Positions 59,251 to 64,000 of a stretch of DNA of 64,000 bases are shown here, piece by piece; positions within the stretch are counted from its first letter, which is position 1, and each line of letters begins with the position of its first letter. The notes beneath the pieces were generated by a model, which was not told the origin of the DNA, made no database searches, and was given only the letters and a program-made list of their open reading frames with translations. A program made the translations under genes and the position numbers. The DNA comes from Branchiostoma floridae. Its lineage: Eukaryota; Chordata; Leptocardii; Amphioxiformes; Branchiostomatidae. The stretch covers positions 275,221 to 339,220 of the forward strand of contig NW_023365729.1 of assembly GCF_000003815.2 (NCBI RefSeq), given 5' to 3'.

Positions 59251-62160
59251 ATGAAGACTTTACCTGTCCTTATTGCAACGGCAGGTCTTCTGTTGGTCCT
59301 TAGCATCTCCACGGTCAGGTGTGTTCCACCTGAGATGTCGACAGGTGAGGTTTGTCTATTTTGGTTAGCCGAAACTACCACGCCATGCTTATAGTTGTCA
59401 GTGCCAGAGCTATCAAACGATGTCCTTCTTGCCAACCATTAGCGTGATTCTTCTATCCTGTATGGAGTTTATGTTATTAGATTCTAGGTGTGTTTACGTA
59501 GTACGGTAGCGTAAAGTTTACACAATGTTTTCGGCGCTGGGAACAAAGGATCGCCGGCCCGTATTGTTTAGGGTCTCATCGCTATTATTATAGTCCATCG
59601 GGTCCAACCCACTTCTTTGTTGCCATTGGCAACGTTGTAACAACAACATTCCGTACCAGTGTAAGGTCTGTTTTAACGTATGTTTTATATCCATTAATAG
59701 ATATGTACTGCCTTGGCTGCAAAGCAACTGTGAAAGGTGAGTTTAAGTTGCACTTACGTTTTGTTTTTCATTATGCGCTTCATTGACTGTGATAAGCCAC
59801 AACAGTGCTGTCAATAGATCACGTGATTTATGGGCATTTGATCTACTTCAATGCACGCCCTGAGCGTAATTACAAGTCAGTGTAAATTGTGAACTGACGT
59901 GGTTACTTGAGTATTAAGTTACCCGTATACCCGTAGAAATTGTGTTTCAAAGAGGGTTACTCAAGGTCGGTTGAATTAGTGTCAGTCTTTCTATCTTACT
60001 ACTATGTTAACATGTAAAATGTTGGCTCCAAAGCCCTTTAAAAACTCAATGGTGGCGACATATAGTCTCAGAAAAAAGGGAATATACCTCCTGAACGACA
60101 GCAATAAGGCAACCCTGGAGCCTATTTCAGTAATTCATGCACCGTCAACTCTTATATATCCACCAAATTTAAAAGATATACTAGTGCAGTATCAGTAATC
60201 CACGCGATATATATGCTTCAAATACTCTAAGTGTTCGTTTACTTTTGCTTTAAACATTATCAACGTTTTTTAAGGGCATGGTTGGAGGATGACATACTAG
60301 TACGTCATACGTCATACGATTTTGGGGGGTAGTCATGCATGTGTTCTGAAAAGTTCAGCTGTCTTGCCACACAAAACGATGTCTTACTTACTAGATCATT
60401 GTCGGTGGTTAGTTCTTGAAAATCTGATTGCCTGAAAATTCTATGGATCAAAATTGTATGATAATCGCACGACTTATGTGGCCGCGCCCCAAATTACAAA
60501 TATCAATGTGTGTTTCTAGAACTGATAAAGGTGTTTGAGTCTGAGGACAACAAACACAAGTCCCACTCGGCCAAAGTATCCAAGGCCATGGCGACCACCT
60601 GCAAACACGACAACTTCAAACGGCTCAAGTACGTCCCTGGGAAGTACGTGGAGGCTTGTCTGCAACTGCTGGGTAAGAAACTATAGCGGTAACGCTGTTA
60701 TCTCATTGGACTGTGCCGAATTACGCTAGGAAACTGCGGCAACTTTGCGAATTTGTGTCAATCTTCACTTACGGTCACGCTGACGTGCGGCGCATGTTAA
60801 TATGAATGGCCACCACTGGAATTTCATATTATCAGTCTTGAAATAAAATATTGTTTGCAAATCGCACAAACCAATGTACAATGATTGACAATTTGATGCA
60901 AAATATTTGATGCAAAACATTCACAGTGTTAAAAGGATGTTCGCCGCTGTGGATGTTTAAAAAAAAAAACAATTTCATGCGACAAATTGGTTCGCGCCAA
61001 TATGCGAATGTCTTTCGCACTTTGGTGCATGTGAGAGAACCACCTTACGCCAACAATAATCGCCAGGACCATTGTGATTTTACTATTTAGTTCTAGAACC
61101 TAACGTTAAATCTCTTTGATCTGGCGACATCATAACATTGCCTTACTTTGACGATGATACATTATCATATAAAGACGGCAACGTTCGAAGATAATGACTA
61201 TAATCAATGCTGGTGAATGATACAAATGGTGACTACTTATATAATGTTGTGCACAGAGACCTACGCCAGCACGGTGGAGAGCCTGCTGATGAACACGGAC
61301 CACTCCAACCTGGAGCAGGAGCTGTGCCACGACCTGTCAGACGCCTGTCATGGCGCTCCTGATCACAAACATGATCCTACGGTAAGTCACATGAAATAAA
61401 GACACCACCCCGCGGTATGACACAGATATGAATTGACAAATCCCCACAGTCAGCCGGCACACAAACACTTAAGCACAAAAACTAGCCTGATTAAATCTCG
61501 CTTATAGTGTCTGGACCGCTCAACATCCAAGAAGGGGCCAGGCAAGACAAAAGGACAAACGTGATACCACACAAACACGACACATCACACGAACACTACA
61601 ACTGTAACAGAATATTAACCTCAACTCAGACTTGATGTCTCATGAGCCAACAGATGCTTGGCATAGAAAGAAAGTAAGGAACATGTGCGTGATTTCTGAT
61701 CACTGAACTTGATCTTCTGTCCATGATCAAATCAAGTCTAGTTATACCCCCCTCACATTAGGCGAAAATCGATCGGGCGACGAGTCTGCGAGCTCTGAAT
61801 TACGAGGAGGCATGATCCTGCTGCCGACGAGGAAATGGTAGATTTCCCCCCTTCCCGTCAGGGTCATGCCTCCTCGTAAGCTAGGGCTCGCAGACTCGTC
61901 GCCCGATCGATTTTCACCTAATGTGAGGGGGGGGTATTACAAACCTATCACATTTATAATGCTCTCTATATAGAGTGGTAAAATGATCAGTGATTGGAAC
62001 TCTTCTTTAATTCAAGTCCTTTACCTTGCTCTTTTGTTGCTGTTTTTAGAAACCAGAGATCGTCGTTGATGATAACGGAAACGTCAAGTTCGTGGACGGA
62101 ACTCACGTCAAGGCCAAGAGACCGAACCCAGTCAGGCCCAATTTGCACAGCGAGCTCTAA
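59251..62160 (+). CDS. Canopy-family saposin-like ER protein
   Basis: Five exons, 59251-59344, 59701-59736, 60520-60672, 61257-61381 and 62050-62160, join in phase to 172 residues (canopy 2 is about 180). It has a signal peptide (MKTLPVLIATAGLLLVLSIS...VRC), then six cysteines in the saposin-like canopy pattern: YCLGC (35, 38), TTC, EAC and the paired LCHDLSDAC. The C-terminus is HSEL, a KDEL-type ER-retention variant. Canopy proteins are ER residents that assist folding or trafficking of receptors such as FGFR, LDLR or TLRs. Which member this is cannot be decided by eye; canopy 1/2-like is most likely from the length. Sequence between the cysteines is quite diverged, so family confidence is lower than gene-structure confidence. 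Confidence 0.82.
60275..60490 (+). repeat. CGTACGA-rich repeat, copy 1
   Basis: Contains AGATCATTGTCGGTGGTTAG, AAATCTGATTGCCTGA and TCGCACGAC in the same order as the segment right after the canopy stop codon (62161-62345). It lies in canopy intron 2. Confidence 0.5.
61747..61934. mobile_element. Foldback MITE with C6/G8 ends
   Basis: A 188-bp near-palindrome. The left arm CCCCCCTCACATTAGG, with AATCGATCGGGCGACGAG and TCTGCGAGC further in, is repeated inverted at the right end. The middle is another pair of GAGGAGGCATGA/TCATGCCTCCTC arms. Flanking TA suggests a TA target. It lies in canopy intron 4. Confidence 0.9.
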
Positions 62161-62345
62161 TCACGTCGTGCGACCGTCGTGCGATCACAAAGTCGGATGT
62201 CGTAGGATAGTCTTGCATGTGTCGTACAAATTCAATTTTCCTGTTACGGGAAAGATTGACTTAGATCCTTGTCGGCGGTTGGTTCTGTCACAGTCTGCTT
62301 GATAATCCTACAACATTAAAATCGTACGACGACCCCACGACAAAA
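62161..62345 (+). repeat. CGTACGA-rich repeat in canopy 3' UTR
   Basis: Starts directly after the canopy TAA with CACGTCGTGCGACCGTCGTG, then shares AGATCCTTGTCGGCGGTTGG and the ATCGTACGACGA end with 60275-60490. A transposon-derived 3' UTR is likely. Confidence 0.5.
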
Positions 62346-62616
62346 AGACCACGCCTTTACCAATGGTGTCTTGCCAATACTTGTAGTTGTCTGTAATGGC
62401 AATGTTTTTGCAATTGTAAGGTTACTCATAGCTGACCACTATATCCATGCGACAAGGCTGTTGAAGTCATAGCCGCAACAAAATTTATCAAATCTTTGTA
62501 TGTTTATAATCTGCAGCACTGTAGAAAACGTTGTTCAGAGATTTTCAAAAGAGAAATGTGGATATATTAGCCATACGTTTTGAATACCAAATGTACAGAG
62601 AAGTTAGTACATGTTA

Positions 62617-63678
62617 AGCCCCGGTCACAAAGCGCGTACGATTCCTTACGATGGACTATTCCGCATATCGTACGATGAGCACAGTACATCGCAATAAAAT
62701 CGTAAGCATCGCAAGCCATCGCAACGCATCGGATGGTGTTCAAAATTTTTCCAGCGTCGCACGATTTTTCACTTGTGTCTCTTCTGTATAGCCGTCTGGC
62801 CGCTTTTGTGCTTCTTTAACCAACAAAATGCGGACATAGCTGTTAAATACCTTCCTATAATATCTTTAACTGTAAAAATAAATTCAAAAAGACCATGACA
62901 ACAAGAGTATTACAAGCAAAAGTTCAAATCAAGCGTGAGTACTGGTATGGTTATCTTGACCTGCTCGCCGGCTCTACGTGTCAGGCTCTTTCGAAGATCG
63001 TATCATGATATGCTTTCAACAAAAAGATGCCATCATACAAAAATCATATGATAAGCATTATATCATATGTATTTCCGACTCATAGAGCCTGCCTTTATGT
63101 TCGAGTTGTCCCCATGGTTATTACGATTATGGAAAACTGACCCAAGACCGACGAGAGCTGAGATTTGATCTAATTATAAACTCACGTGCATGAAGCGATC
63201 AAACAATTGTCTGCATCACCTGTGCGGGGCGCGCTGTTCTCTGGTTGCGACTGTGGCAGTTGCGACTGATATATTTCCCCTTTTCGTCAATATCAACAAT
63301 ATCAGGGAAAACTGAAACCATCACAACATGCTAAAAAATCATAAATCTATAACCTCACCAGTAGACAAAAATTGCCGTAATGAACTCTGCTTTTGGGGCA
63401 GATAAAATCTTACGACGATAGCGAAATTTTGAACATGTTCAAAATCCATTTCAGCTCTATTTTTCGCCATACGACGCTCCCCGATTTACTATGATTCACT
63501 GCGATTGACGCAGGCACGCTCTTATGACCTCATCGTACGATGCACTACGCGCTTTGTGACCACGGCTTTATATACTTAAACCATTGCTTCCGATTCTCCC
63601 CCGACTTACGACGCACTGCGCTTATCCTGCGCATCGGAAGGAATCGCAAGGAATCGTACGCGCTTTGTGACCGGGGCT
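62617..63678. mobile_element. Harbinger-like non-autonomous element, copy 2
   Basis: A 1062-bp element in the same orientation as, and nearly identical to, 56159-57221. The termini are the same, AGCCCCGGTCACAAAG/CTTTGTGACCGGGGCT, with the target duplication TTA (62614-62616 and 63679-63681). It carries the same internal degenerate right terminus at about 63549-63568, so that duplication predates amplification. Confidence 0.93.
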
Positions 63679-63681
63679 TTA

Positions 63682-64000
63682 ACATTAGCTTAAAGCAGAG
63701 GGTCTTTGAATATCGTGTCTGTAAAGTTAACTGTGTAACCGATTGATACACGTAATTGAGTTGTAATGAAATGAAAAAGGAAATATTGGATAATTTTCCA
63801 TTTGAGAACTTATGAAAGCCATGATACTTACCCCCAGAACATCTGCATCACTCTTACTAATATCTTTGTCTAAAACTTTATTTTTGGTTATGTGCTTCTG
63901 TTGATGTTTTTTTTTACAGTAATATCAATTAGCAAAACACCCCACCGCTATTCTGTATACTGTTATACAGCGTTACTAAATGAAAATGATGTTGCTTTTA
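63682..64000. other. Downstream flank, nothing recognised
   Basis: A+T-rich sequence to the end of the window, with no supported gene or repeat. Confidence 0.5.

Overview
The window is intron-rich animal nuclear DNA with about 60% A+T by eye, two 100-base assembly gaps (18882-18981 and 50350-50449) and many short transposons. Animal-specific genes (voltage-sensing phosphatase, COP9 subunit 1, MTH1, canopy), together with tRNA-headed SINEs, foldback elements and leucine-rich-repeat receptor duplicates, suggest an invertebrate deuterostome. Amphioxus (Branchiostoma) is my best guess, but that is inference.

Region 1 (1-10742) is a very large imperfect palindrome. Two near-identical single-exon leucine-rich-repeat (LRR) transmembrane receptor genes are transcribed away from each other (1240-3489 minus, 7168-9456 plus). 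They lie in inverted arms that extend to about 5150 and 5868, around a roughly 0.7 kb loop holding a LINE 3' end. Each arm keeps a TATATAAG box and a CCAG/CCAA tetranucleotide array just 5' of the likely start. The array is about 80 bp in one arm and about 410 bp in the other.

Region 2 (10743-15226) has no gene that I can support. It holds SINEs, a LINE tail and short tandem repeats.

Region 3 (15227-36153, minus) is a complete 17-exon voltage-sensing phosphatase (TPTE/Ci-VSP family). I joined its exons by splice sites and reading phase into one 585-residue frame: voltage sensor, polybasic linker, PTEN-like phosphatase with HCRGGKGR, and C2 domain. Its introns carry a 255-bp higher-order minisatellite, a foldback with hammerhead-like cores, and several transposons.

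Region 4 (39213-45101, minus) is NUDT1/MTH1 in three exons, which clears oxidised nucleotides. It lies head-to-head, across about 980 bp, with region 5 (46084-57639, plus), the 16-exon GPS1/CSN1 gene for COP9 signalosome subunit 1. The spacing suggests a shared promoter region.

Region 6 (59251-62160, plus) is a five-exon canopy-type saposin-like ER protein of 172 residues ending in HSEL. Two copies of a roughly 1.06 kb Harbinger-like element flank it (56159-57221 and 62617-63678). The first lies only 25 bases upstream of a GPS1 exon.

The genes are ordinary nuclear genes and do not form a pathway. The points I find most worth a second look are the receptor palindrome with its frame-tolerant repeat, the unusual residues and Cys-rich linker of the phosphatase, the Gly-to-Cys change in the MTH1 Nudix box, and the tandem array that multiplies the MTH1 start region.
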